Shown here: one piece after another, positions 10,276 to 21,563 of the stretch
Layout: every line of letters starts with the position of its first letter
How positions within the stretch are numbered: the first letter of the stretch is position 1
Assembly: GCA_015680685.1 (NCBI GenBank)
Contig: MNCI01007802.1
Location: 494,066-558,065 of the forward strand
From: Gnetum montanum
Lineage: Eukaryota > Streptophyta > Gnetopsida > Gnetales > Gnetaceae
Length of the DNA stretch: 64,000 bases
Direction: 5' to 3'
Translations under genes and position numbers: made by a program
The notes under the pieces: model-generated
The model's input: only the letters and a program-made list of their open reading frames with translations
Databases searched by the model: none
Told to the model about the DNA's origin: nothing

Positions 10276-11788
10276 AGTCCGACACCCCTCATATTAGACA
10301 TCAAAATTTGAAGTCATCTTACAAATGATAAACACATCATGCTTATGTATAAATGACCCTATATCTAGGACATGATGCACCATCAAAGCATTACCAAACT
10401 TAATAAGTTAAAAAATAAAGAAAGAATGACCACCTAGTATAAAGGACTTGAATGTCATGTTTTATGTCACATCATTTAACTATGAAATGAAACTTCAATT
10501 ACAAAGTAAATAATCCAAAATTTCAATGAGCACATATTATGATGCAAGATCAACAACCAATAACTCATATACATCATTAGAAAAAACAAAATCAAATGTA
10601 TTAGTTACATCAACATCACTAAAAGAAGACATCATAAGTATTTTCTCACAAACTTGTAAATATGCATTCTAATAATCAATAAAAAATTTTACATCAATAG
10701 AAGAAATAGAAATTCTACTATCAATTGAAAAATTTGGGAGTGATTTAGAATCCCTCATAAACAAATTAGATTCCCTAAATAAAAATTGAAGAGAGAAAAA
10801 ATTAGATCTACTAGAACTAAGCATCTTATTTTTTGAGAAATCACTTGATTTTAAGTTGCACTTTAAACCCAAGCTTGATAATAAGTAGACATCATCATAA
10901 AAAATATATATGTGAAGATAAAAAAATTTTAATATTAGGAGTATCTAATCAAATGAACAATGCTATAATTGATACATTGAGAAATTGAGTGAATAAAATT
11001 AATTATTAGTAGGGATGAAGGTCCCAATCCTAACAAAATTTACATCATTTTTAACATCCATGAACTTAAAATAGAAAAATAATTTAAGTAGAGAGTTTTG
11101 GCTTAATACCAATATTTTTATAAAAGGAAGAAAGTCGTACCACTTGTGAAAGATCATCAACTCATCACTTATTATTGATCTTACATTGCAAATGTTCACT
11201 ATCAACTATAATCTTCTTATTGACACTAGTTTTAATCTTCATGTTCATAGTGTTCTTGTTAGAAAAGGAGAAATTTATCTTATGAGATATCTATCTAAGC
11301 TTCTTAATACTTTTTCTACTATCAGTAAAAATATACAAAGGAGCTTCTATCTTTAGCTTAGTAATAAGGCTCTTAATTTGAAAGCTCCAAGACATGGATT
11401 CAATTCTGGTGGGCACTACTAAGTTAAAAAGTTCTAATTTGACTATATATCTAGGGGTGTACCTATATTATAATTATTTTGAGGTTCTAATCACTAGGCT
11501 ACTACCTCTAGCCTATAGCTACCCCCTTCCCCTCTGAAAAAAAAAATATTAGCGAGATGCATTGTTCAAGTAGTTAAGTGGTATGTTGATATGATACATA
11601 ATTAGATTTGATTAACTATTTATGCTTAAGTTTTCAAAAGGTATCATGTTGGATGCATTTCATAAGATATATAGAGTTATATGTTTTTGGTTTGGATACC
11701 TCTTATTATAGGCATATATGTTTGGGCATTAATGACTTGTGATGTGATAGATGGTTACACCCAGTCTATATTCTTAAAAAAAGCTAAG
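10276..11788. other. Anonymous AT-rich DNA, duplicated at 49493-50930
   Basis: Unique-looking AT-rich DNA between the LINE and element C1, well conserved in S2. On the minus strand a broken frame (10669-10872 here, the longer 49650-50006 in S2) reads SSFSDVDV and KSLPNFSIDSRISISSIDV. I do not recognise it. No other gene is evident. Confidence 0.6.
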
Positions 11789-11793
11789 ATAAT
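11789..11793. repeat. Target-site duplication of element C1, left (mutated)
   Basis: ATAAT before the LTR. The same site in S2 (50931-50935) reads ATAGT, and ATAGT also follows the C1 3' LTR at 19909-19913. Confidence 0.7.
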
Positions 11794-12677
11794 TAATGAA
11801 GTGTGTTTTTTCTAGCTTCAATTTAGAGCCCTGATATCACATACCTGATATCTCCAACCAAGAAGCAATGTCAAATATCCAATATCACAGGATGTGTGCT
11901 AGCCTATAAATATAATACTTGGACACAGTTTGGGAAGTCATATTAGTCATAGCATAGTAGAGCTCTTGTAGTTTTTTTCCCTAGAGTTAGAATATTCTCC
12001 CAAGTGCCCATTGTAAGAGTCATTGAGTGTATGAATCTTTATTCAATAACTGTTATACCTAAGCATGATAATATGTGTGGTAATAAAGATGAGCTTTCTA
12101 ATAAACCTTGTAGCACTTTAGCTAGATTAAATATTTTCTTTATGCATTTAATGTTTTTAGCAATTTTATTTAATTCTTTAAAGTAATTAAGCTAATTAAA
12201 AAATTAATCTAGCTAGGTTAAATAGTAATTAATTAAGCACATAACTACAACCACTTTGAGCATGTGCATGATGCTTGGTAATCCTATTAACACTTAATGT
12301 TTGGTAACCTAGTAGCATTATATGTGTTCAAGATGTGTATGGAAAGTGGGACCAGATGCTTTTCTTAAGATTAGTTAGACATTGGTTGGTTAGTTAGGTT
12401 AAATTAGTAATTAAATTACTTCATTCCTTTCATCCTTTATTTTAAGCACCCAAAACATAAAACATGAAAATAAGAAAAATCATATGCCTTGATTACACTT
12501 AACTATTCCTTTGCATATCACAAGTGTAAGTTGGAATACAATGAATGACTGTTAGGACAAGTTCACTTCCTAGAGGCTAGTGTACTGGAAGACATCAAGT
12601 CTATGGAATTCAACTAGATCACATGTGAATACTTAGTGATTCATATGGTTGAGTGTAGGGGTACCTTCCACTCATCA
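11794..12677 (+). repeat. 5' LTR of element C1
   Basis: 884 bp, from TAATGAAGTG (originally TGATGAAGTG) to ...ACTCATCA. U3 carries several GATATC-like palindromic sites (11830-11890). TATAAATA lies at 11905-11912 and CTTGTAGTTTTTTTCCC, near the probable transcript start, at 11965-11981. Its counterpart in S2 is 50936-51821. Confidence 0.9.
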
Positions 12678-12678
12678 T

Positions 12679-12696
12679 TGGCACCATTGTCGAGGA
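12679..12696 (+). other. Primer-binding site of C1 (tRNA-Asp)
   Basis: TGGCACCATTGTCGAGGA, one base after the LTR, against TGGCGCCGTTGCCGGGGA, the complement of the 3' end of plant tRNA-Asp. The differences are all transitions. Confidence 0.8.
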
Positions 12697-12830
12697 CTCT
12701 TTTTGTTGAAATGTGCACTATCTAGGCATAGTGAAAATCATTAACATTGTTGGAAAAACCCTAAGGTCAAAATCATCTTAGAAAAATATATAATAATATG
12801 AGCACAGTAATATCTTATTTTAATTACAGA

Positions 12831-14600
12831 ATGTCTTCTTATCATAGGGATGATGATACTAAACCACTAATGCCTCAAGAATGCAAGGTGGTATATACTC
12901 ATCTAGATGAGTATGTGCTTGACTTCATCTTCATCCTACATTAGGATGAATAATTATGGTGGTGAGATATGGAGAGAAACATTGTAATGATACCCAATCA
13001 ATCTATGCTTTCAATACTACTTCAAACTCTTAGGAGGTTGGATACTTAGAATCTTCAAGAATATTATGTTGGGCATGATCATGACTATTGAGACTACCAT
13101 CCCACTGAAACACAATGTAGGAGAGACCAACATGAGGAGAAGCACCATAAAGCTATAAAAGGGAAACCATTCACCAAACCCTTGTTCCTACTAAATCAAA
13201 ATAACAATGAGGATCATCCCTCTAGGGCTTATCAACATAAAGATTCTCCATCGTTTGATATTGATGATGGGGGCTTCCACTATCAACAATCTGGGTTTAG
13301 GAAAAAGTGAGAGTCAAAGCTAGGGCATGAGAAAGTAACAAGATGATAAGAAAGATGAAAAATGTGTTCGTGATAACTATAGAGGTGGTAGTAGTCCTCC
13401 TCCATCTTCAGCCTCTTCATATGCATCTTCTTCTTCCTCTTCTAGTTCTGATAGACACCATAGAAAGAACAACCATGATGAAGATGAACAACAAGATAAT
13501 GATAATCACAAAGACCACCATGAATGAAGGGTTAGTAGAAGACATCATAGGCATCATCAAAATAATGATGATGATGAGCCTTTACTGGAAACTTGGACCA
13601 TGCTAAACAATGCAGAGATAGTAAAAATCCCAACTATGCATGTGAAAGATAGTTGAATCAAGCAAATTAACATGAACAATATCCCCAGATTTGAGGGTGG
13701 ATATAACTTTGATCTCCAAACACATCTTCAAGCTTTTCAAAATACTTGTTCCTTATAGAATATTAAAAATGATTGGTAGAAATTAAAGCTAATCCCAAAG
13801 GCACTCATTAAGGAAGTGAAAAGATAGTATCAGTTCTTGTAGCCAAAATCCATTTGCAGGTGGAGTATAACCCTAGAGCTATTCAATGATAAATATTAGA
13901 TATACTCCCAAGTGTCTAATCTAAGAAAGGTAGATCCAAGGATGGAAGTAAGGAACACATGAACCCTTGGATGCCACCATCGATGGATACTATTCTCTCA
14001 TACACCAATACCCTAGCCATGGTTATTCTCAATGGGAACAACTTCACTTCACCATACCATAGATGGACTCTTATTAGAAATAAGAAGAAATCTTGGGGTC
14101 TATGCCCAAGGAAGAAAATCAGAACTTAGAGCCCATTAGATCCAAAAGTTGATTAAGCAAGTTGCAAAAGAAGATGGAGAGCTGAGAACATGAGAAAGTG
14201 CTAAGGAATATAATAGGGATCCTTCCATTAGAAAAAGGAAGGTATACTTTTGTGAAAGTAAGGAGTAGTCACCTCTTGATGAGGTGGTGGAACAAAAGAC
14301 CTTATCGATCTGAAAATCTATGTCTGAAATTTCAACTAAGGTAGATAAAATGTGGGATTTGTTGGATGAAAAATTTCAAACTACTTTAAAAATTGTAGAA
14401 TAATCAAGATATTAGAGTAGTGATTGTGACTGTAGGAGGTGGAAAGAAGCTGAACATGCCTACCAAAGGGGTAAGGGCAAAGCTACTAAATCAGATGATG
14501 ATGATGGATGTGACATGTGCCATTATGAACATCCCAAGGGATGTTGCTTCATTGTGTCACACTTGCAAGAATCTAGAGTGTATGTTTTGAATCCTTGATT
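12831..14600 (+). pseudogene. gag remnant of C1
   Basis: The ATG at 12831 opens MSSYHRDDDTKPLMPQECKV. Further on there is a serine-rich stretch and then a His/Asp/Arg-rich one (HHRKNNHDEDEQQDNDNHKD, near 13450-13510). Next comes the capsid-like region: MNNIPRFEGGYNFDLQTHLQ and, around 13885-13930, a stretch matching YQ..ARVSALRKQ of elements A and B. A zinc knuckle CDMCHYEHPKGCC (C-x2-C-x3-H-x4-C) lies at 14509-14547. Gag packages the element RNA into virus-like particles. The frame is broken by numerous stops. Confidence 0.8.
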
Positions 14601-15199
14601 GGAAAGAAGGTAGGAACCTAGAAGATTATCTTATCCTCAAGGTAATCCTAGGTAGTTCCACCAACAACAAACCCACTATCCAAGTGGAGCTCCACCACAA
14701 TCATATGAGTAGTACTAGCAATGGCAATACCAACAGTCATAGGAGATGCCACCACTAAGGTAGCAATACCCTTAGAGGTAGATAGATCCATATGGGTACT
14801 ATGTTTAGCAACAAATGTCTCCATGTGACTCTTCTAGTTATGCTACCTTCCAACATCACTACTACCCTTCTAAGTATTATTGAACTCATTGTGTATCTAC
14901 TAGAGAGGAGTTTCCACATCAATATTTTCCTTCTCATCCTTCTATATATGTCCCTCCACCCTTAGCCTAGTTACCACCTTCTCCATTAATGCAAGGAGAA
15001 ATTCCACCTTATCTACAACAATGCAATGCAATAAGGGCTATTAACTTATACTCAACTCCTCAGCTGAGTGCTTTAGAAACTAGATTACGAAAAGACCTTT
15101 CTACTAAACCAACAGTCCAACTAAACCCTCACATACACCTACAATTAGGAACCCTACTTCTTCATTTTCCTATCCATCTAATTTGATTGAGTCCCCTTC

Positions 15200-15620
15200 A
15201 AGCTAAACACCTTCAAAAGTGCATACTTTCATGTTAACTCATATAGTAATTGATTGGATAAAGGTTGGCCATCTTCCCATGAAACTATCTAATCATGAAT
15301 GTCCCTGTATTTACCTTCAAATTTTTAGGAACAAGCCTTGCAAGGCTCTTCTAAATTCAAGTTCTAGTGTTAATTTTATTTTCCATGAAATGTATAAAGC
15401 CTAAAACCTACCTCCACTCAAGAAGAGCAAGATCTATCTCAAGTTGGCTAATTAGTCCATCATTGTTTCCTTGGGACTAGTGGAGGACATTGTGACCACT
15501 ATTTATGGATGGTCCTACATCATCAATTTCCTGGTGATCCAAGTGGAAAATTATAAGGGGGAATTGCTAATCATCATGGGAATGTCTTGCTGAGCACTAT
15601 TGATGCACAATTAGGGATCT
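15200..15620 (+). pseudogene. Aspartic protease remnant of C1
   Basis: Reads KALLNSSSSVNFIFHEMYK, the region around the active site of Athila-type retropepsins, where the catalytic D(S/L)G has become NSS. It is followed by the flap-like region with SPSLFPWD and GWSYIINF-like phrases. It releases the mature Gag-Pol proteins in active relatives. Non-functional here. Confidence 0.7.
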
Positions 15621-16199
15621 AAGATCTTTTTCTTGAAATCTCTAAAGAAAATGCATTTGGAAAGATCATGAGAAAAAAAATTTCATTCATCATGTATAGT
15701 GATATAGGGTGCAACTATGTGTAGAAACAATGGACCATTAACAATGTATTTATCAAATCATGTAGTCAATGTGCTAATATATCTTAAATTCAGGCACAAA
15801 GCAAAAGGGCACCCCGTGACTAATAGCTAATCCTAAGAGTAGCTCAACACTTTGCATGGAACCTACTGAGAGTCTAACATGTGTCTACATAGAAGGCATG
15901 GATGAATTGGACCAAGTTTATCACCAACTCTCTGATCATGCAAATGATGATACCTATTAGGAAGAGTTGAAAATCCCTAAAAATTTTAACAAGAGCCCTT
16001 AGAGTTGAAAACTCTACCTATAGGCATGGAATATGCATTCTTGAAGAGTGAAAAGCTTTTAATAATCAATGTCAATCTTACTCTTGAATAGAAATAAATG
16101 TTGTTGAAGGTGGTTAATAAATGACCAATAGCTTTTACTTGGTCATATCCTAAACTAACAGGGATTTATCCTAGGATATGTCAGCATCATATCTACATT

Positions 16200-17300
16200 G
16201 ATTTAACCATAAAGTCAAAGAGGCAACCATGGCAACAATTGAATCCCAAATTGAAGTAGATCATCAAAGATGAAATCAAATAACTCCTCAAGGTGAGATT
16301 TATCTATCCCATTCTAGATAGTGAGTGGGTTAGCCTACTTCTGATTGTGCCAAAGAAATATGAAAAGTGGCAAGTTTGCATCGACTTCTAGCTATTGAAC
16401 ATGGAAACATTCAAAGATCACTTCTCATTGCCATTTGTGAATGAAGTGTTAGATACAATATCTGGCCATTGCTATTACATTTTTCTAGATGGTTATAGTG
16501 GCTATAACCAAATCCAAATTGTGTCAAAGGATTAGGAAAAAATAACATTCACAAGTCCCTAGGGAACATTTGCATATCAAAATATGCCTTTTGACCTATG
16601 CAATGCCCTTACCACATTCCAACACCTAGTCTTAAGCATTTTTCAGCATCAAATAAGAAGAAAGATGGAAGTCTTCATGGATGAATTTTCCACCTATGGT
16701 GCTACATTTAAGCAAGCCTTGGACTACCTTGAGTAAGTGATTAAAAAGTGTGTGGAGATGAACCTTTGGCTCAATTGGTAGAAGAGTCATTTAATGGTCT
16801 AAGAGGGTATTATGTTGGTGTATAGAATCTCACAAGGAGGGGTTGAGGTTAATCCTAAAAAGATTAGAAATTGTAAAAGATGTCTGATCATTTCTTGGAC
16901 ATACTAGTTACTACTAAAGATTCATAGATAATTTCTCTAATATCACAAGACCATTGGTCAAGGTAACAAAGAAAGATTCTCCATTTGATTGGACCAAGAA
17001 ATGTGAAAATGCATTCCAATAGCTGAAAGAGAAACATGTAGAAACTCTAATTCTACAAGCATCAAACTAGTCTAGACAATTTCACATCATGATTGATGCA
17101 TAAAATTATGATTTGGGGCTATTCTTATGTAGTTAGATGATAAAAAACATCCTTATTATATCCACTGCATAAGCCAAATCATTGCGAGCGCATAGCTAAA
17201 CTACACCACCATAGAAAAAGAATTGATGGTCCACCATTTGATCAGTTTCTTGATGAACTCCACTTTTCTAGGACTATAACTAAATAATTTTCCACTAAGA
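16200..17300 (+). pseudogene. Reverse transcriptase and RNase H remnant of C1
   Basis: Frames contain SEWVSLLLIVPKK, FKDHFSLPFVNEVLD and DGYSGYNQIQI. The catalytic box reads FMDE at 16674-16685, with the second aspartate changed to glutamate. Next come SFLGHTSYY-like and WTKKCENAF phrases, the connection to RNase H. RNase H is cut short at about 17232 by a deletion of roughly 240 bp relative to C2. Confidence 0.85.
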
Positions 17301-17439
17301 CTAAATGGTATGATGGCATTCTTACCTATCACTTAAGAGATGCCACACAAGCTTGACTAGAAGAAGAAATAATAGTTTCTTCACCAAGTGAAACACTGCA
17401 TGGAGATCAATGGACATCTCTACAAGGTGTGCATTAATG

Positions 17440-18570
17440 GACTCATTCGTTGGTGTGTTCCTAATGCTAATTAATTGCTTGTTCTCCAATTTTCTCATGA
17501 GGGTCCTTGTGGGGGCCACTATGCAGGGAGATGCATGAACATTAAGATCCTGATCGCAAGATATTACTATCCAACACTTTTTAGGGATGCTCACCAATTT
17601 AACAGCTATTATGAATGTTGTCAATGTGATGGTGGAATGATTGCTCATATGGAGGGACCTCAACAATGGATTCAACCACTCGAATCCTTCAACATCTAGG
17701 GCATTGACTTCATAGATCCCATCATGCCTATGTCCAATGAAAAGGTGTACATCATAGTCACTATTGACTATTGTATGAAATGGGAAAAAGTAGTAGCCAT
17801 CACCAACTGTACATCTTTTATTAATACTCGATTTGTACAATAGAATGTTGTAAATAGGTTTGGTATGCCACCTACATTAATTTATAATAATGGAACCCAC
17901 TTTATAGGCACTACCTTTTGGAAGCCCATGCAATCGTTAGGGGTTAAGCATAGATTAACAACACCTTACCATCCCCAAGCTAGATTAAGCAAAAGTTACA
18001 AATAGGGAAATCACTAAAATCTTAATGAGAATAATTAGAAAATATAGAAGAGACTAGAGCATAAAACTTAATAGTATCCTTTGGGCCTACCGCTTTAGTT
18101 GGAAGCTCCCTATAGGCTACTCTCCCTAACAGATAGTGTATGGAAAATTGCCAACTCTTCCTATTCAATCTAAGATCTATATAGTTTCAATAGCCTATGA
18201 CCATCACCTTGACTTAAGTCTAGCACAAAAAGAAAGATGAATGAATCTCAACCTGCTAGATGAAAACCATTTGGTGGCCCTATCCTATAATGAGTTGTAG
18301 AAGGCATTTAACTAAAGTGCCATGACCTTATAATTAGGAAAGTCAAATTTCAACTAGGAGATAAGGTCCTCTACTAGAACCCCACCCACATACCTCAAAA
18401 AACTAAGTTCTAGATGTTGTGGAAATGACCTTACATCATTTATGAAACCTTTCCTTATGGGGCCATCTTAATTAAAAAACCTAAGAGCCCAAACAAAAAG
18501 TAGCTGGTTAACACACAAGAAGTCAAAACTTTCCATAAGCTTAAGCAAGCTAGTGCAACAAACACCTCAT
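17440..18570 (+). pseudogene. Integrase remnant of C1
   Basis: The open piece 17475-17699 reads HEGPCGGHYAGRC ... ARYYYPTLFRDAHQF ... ECCQCDGG, the zinc-binding HHCC domain of Ty3/gypsy integrase. The core follows (GIDFIDPIMP..., NGTHF, TTPYHPQA) with the last catalytic glutamate lost, then the Athila-like tail (VYGKLPTLP near 18138). No chromodomain is visible. Integrase inserts the cDNA into host DNA and leaves 5-bp target duplications, as seen around these elements. Confidence 0.85.
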
Positions 18571-19507
18571 TAGATGGATAACCATGGTCAATTTTTTGAA
18601 TTTCCTCCTTTTAACTTAGCTATGGGGGAGATGGTCATCCATGCTAGCCATTATAGTGACTTTTCAGTTTTTCAGTCTTTTGTTGTTTTACTAGCTTTTG
18701 TTTTACACCTTGTTATTTTTACAACTTTTTGTTTTACATCTTTTTTATCTTACAACATTTTATTTTTACTTTATTAATTTTTTTTCTTTTTTAAAATTTT
18801 TTTTACAACATTGTTAGTACATTTTATTTTTCTTGAATATTTTACAACTTCTTATATATTTTTCTTTATTTTGCTATGATTTTCTTGTTGTATTCTAATA
18901 ATAGCATGCCTTATTGCCAAATGGATATAGTGTGGTGTCCTTGATGTGGAAATGTGCTATCTGGTTATTTGATTATTAGTGTATGGATTCTATCTTTGAA
19001 TTTTGCTACTGATAACTAAGAGATGGTTTCTTTTTCATGAAATAGGAAGTGAGTCCATGACACCCACCCATCCACAAACTCTATGATTTTCCTTTTCTTA
19101 GAAGTATGAGATCCCTTTTTCTTAAGTAGAACTTTCACAAAATACCTTGTAGAGGATTCAAAGATTTAAATAGGGTGTGACTTCAAGGGGACTCAATACT
19201 CTTTGTACCCTTCTACTTACTTTGGTGCATGAGTGTTTTCATGGATTTCTTACTATTCCATGCCGACCAATAACAGGAAGTTGAATAAGTCTTTGTATGG
19301 TGTGTTTCCCATCTAAAATAAAAATAAAAATAAAAATAAAAATAAAAAATGATGGGAATTCAAAGCAGACCCCTTAGATAAAATAAATGGGCTACAAGCA
19401 CTAGTTATGGGGCTAGAAAGACATGTTGCCCATGCCTAAAGGTCCCCTCTAACTAAGGATCTTTCTCACTTCCTGTGCTTCTTTTTTCTTTTAAAATAAG
19501 GAATGGT
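18571..19507. other. Non-coding tail of C1
   Basis: T-rich after gag-pol (repeats of TTTTACAACTTTTTGTTTTAC type), then sequence shared with C2 and, more distantly, with the spacers of A and B (phrases such as GGTGTGACTTCAAGGGGACT and AGAAAGACATGTTGCCCATGCC). No gene seen. The original 3' part of this region is deleted at its right end. Confidence 0.7.
19314..19350 (+). repeat. (AAAAT)n microsatellite
   Basis: Six or seven tandem AAAAT units. The same microsatellite, shorter, is at 58731-58760 in C2. Confidence 0.95.
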
Positions 19508-19908
19508 GGTTATCCTAGTAATGCTTAACATTTCATAATCCAATAGTGCTATACATGTTCAAGATGTGTACAAAAAGTGGGACCATATGCTTATTTTAGG
19601 ACTAGTTAGACATTGGTTAGTTAGTTAGATTAAATAAGCAATTAAATTACTTCATTCCTTTCATCCTTTATTTTAAGCACCTCAAACATAAAACATAAAA
19701 ATAATAAAAATCATACACCTCGACTAAACTTAACCATACCTCCACATATCACAAGTGCAATTGCAAAGACAATGAATGACTATTGGGGCAAGTTCACTTC
19801 TTAGAGGCTAGGGTACCAGAAGACATAGAATTCATAAAATTTGACTGGATCACACGTGAACGCTTAGTGATTCATATGGTTGATCATAGGGGTACATGCT
19901 ACTCATCA
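19508..19908 (+). repeat. 3' LTR of C1, right half only
   Basis: 401 bp aligning with 12278-12677 of the 5' LTR and ending ACTCATCA. The left half, with U3 and TATA, is deleted. Confidence 0.85.
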
Positions 19909-20561
19909 ATAGTGATGATAGCAAAAAAAATTAATATGTACCTTAACAAGAGTAAGTTGATTATGGAGATTTTATATTACCTTAGGATAAGGGTAGTGTT
20001 GGAATTTCAAATGTGTAGATTTCAACATATGCTTTTTCTTTTTTGATGATGTGCCTACAAGCTTTTCAATTAATAGGTATCAAAACTAAGAGTCCTTATC
20101 AAAATAAATATTTAATGATATATAAATATGACATATATTTAATTTTAAATTAAATTCACATAAAAATAAACCCATTCATAATAATTATATATATTTTTCA
20201 TATATACATATAAAAAATTTATCACCTAGAGCCACAGTGCTCATCTTGCTAAGTGAGGCCCAAGGAGGGTTAGTAGATGGGACAATACCTAACCTCTTTG
20301 AGTAGCTACACCTTATCTCAAACCTAAATCTTTAACTTGAGAAATGAGCATCTTACGATCACTCCAAATGATAGTCCCTATTTTTCCTATATACACATGT
20401 ATACTCATAAATACAAATAACATTTTCATATTTATTTTCACGTTCATTTGACAATTTTTAAAAAGTTTTAAATGCTTCATAAAATGTTTTGAATAAAAAT
20501 TTGAATGTAAAATACATCAAAATTAATCAAAATCATTCATTTAAATACAACTCTTGATAAG
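19909..20561. other. Anonymous AT-rich DNA between C1 and element A
   Basis: Starts with ATAGT, the right target-site duplication of C1 (19909-19913). From about 20260 it matches 60760-61032 in S2. No gene seen. Confidence 0.6.
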
Positions 20562-20566
20562 GGTAT
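20562..20566. repeat. Target-site duplication of element A, left
   Basis: GGTAT, repeated exactly at 28948-28952. The empty site is preserved in S2 near 61040 (AAGGGTATCAATCC). Confidence 0.95.
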
Positions 20567-20576
20567 TGATGGAACA

Positions 20577-20700
20577 TGATATCACATGGACCACGATATC
20601 ACGTACGCGATATCGTGTCCGATGCGATATTGCATCCCCCGCGATATCGTGTACACGATATCGCATCTTCCCCTGCGATATCACGTATGAAATATTGCAG
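20577..20700 (+). promoter_or_regulatory. Palindromic GATATC array in U3 of A (5' LTR)
   Basis: Repeated GATATC cores with CACG/CGTG or TGC/GCA flanks. 20641-20664 is a perfect 24-bp palindrome (GCGATATCGTGT and its complement). It lies 50-140 bp upstream of the TATA box, where transcription-factor sites are expected. Factor binding is inferred. Confidence 0.75.
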
Positions 20701-20714
20701 TGTGTCATCATATC

Positions 20715-20722
20715 TATAAATA
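20715..20722 (+). promoter_or_regulatory. TATA box, 5' LTR of A
   Basis: TATAAATA in TCTATAAATAAG, directly after the palindromic array. The 3' LTR has the same box at 28230-28237. Confidence 0.8.
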
Positions 20723-21433
20723 AGATATGGTTCTCCCTTGTTTCATAGTTAGGAGTTAGAAGTAGCGAAGCTCTGGCAGTTTGGCCACTCCAGAGATTGT
20801 TTATTTTCCCGTGTCTTCCCGTAGTGTGGTGAATGTAATTATATGGCATTCTTTATTCGACTGTGACATACTTGGACACGCACATGACCAGTAAGAAAGA
20901 TCGAGATTACTTCATCATTGCAGCAGTCACTGTGTTTATTTATTTTAATGTTATTTACTATTTTCTCTCTCTCACCCTTATCTCCTAGAATGTGGAACGA
21001 GTACGACTTGATTACGAGCATTTAAGTGTGACTACTTGGTAGCCCAGTGGCGTACCTAGGATCTGTGCTTGGTAATCCCAATGGTAGTCATGCATAAGGT
21101 CCAAGATGTGTATGGTTGATCAAGGAATTTTTTGCTCATCGCACTTAGGCTAGATTAGATTCTCTTACCCTCTTCCTCCTAGCTTAGCTTAGTTAATATC
21201 ATTTTCAAATGCCTTCAGGAGTAGCGTTAGAATTAGGAACACATCATACACCTCATCTGGACTAAACCATACATGATAAATATAGCACTAGTCCAAGTGG
21301 GAAGACAGTGAACTACGACCTAAGGATAACTATCTAGGTGCCACAACTAGTCCATCTGCGGAGTTCAACCAGATCATGCATGCTACGCTCGTATTCATAT
21401 GGTTGAGTGTAGGGGTACCTTGTCACTCATCAT

Positions 21434-21451
21434 TGGCGTCGTTTCCGGGGA
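21434..21451 (+). other. Primer-binding site of A (tRNA-Asp)
   Basis: TGGCGTCGTTTCCGGGGA matches 16 of 18 bases of the complement of plant tRNA-Asp, starting one base after the LTR. Confidence 0.88.
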
Positions 21452-21563
21452 GGGTGCTAGTTATCTAGATTAGTCATATCATACAAGGTCGCTATATAGA
21501 ACTTAACGATATATCTCTTAGAAAGAAGTAATTATAAAAAGTTACATAAATTCACACACAACA

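Larger units (their letters stand above)
11794..19908 (+). mobile_element. LTR retrotransposon C1 (Ty3/gypsy, Athila/Tat type), decayed
   Basis: 5' LTR, tRNA-Asp PBS, gag, protease, RT/RNase H and integrase in the Ty3/gypsy order, then a non-coding tail and the right half of a 3' LTR. The tail and the left half of the 3' LTR are deleted relative to C2. About 240 bp between RNase H and integrase are also missing compared with C2 (break near 17232). All frames carry many stops. Confidence 0.9.
20567..21432 (+). repeat. 5' LTR of element A
   Basis: 866 bp from TGATGGAACATG to CACTCATCA. The U3 starts with a dense array of GATATC-centred palindromes (20577-20700), followed by TATAAATA at 20715-20722. 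The R/U5 part holds the GATCGAGATTACTTCATCATTG phrase shared with B. Confidence 0.95.

Noticed and set aside
20577-20700. Short spaced repeats resembling a CRISPR array
   Set aside because: The units are degenerate palindromes ~15 bp apart with no regular spacers, lie within LTR U3, and the genome is a plant.
20541-20849. Minus-strand frame over the LTR of A (also 28128-28364)
   Set aside because: Opened by the palindromic U3 array read on the other strand; no protein-like features.
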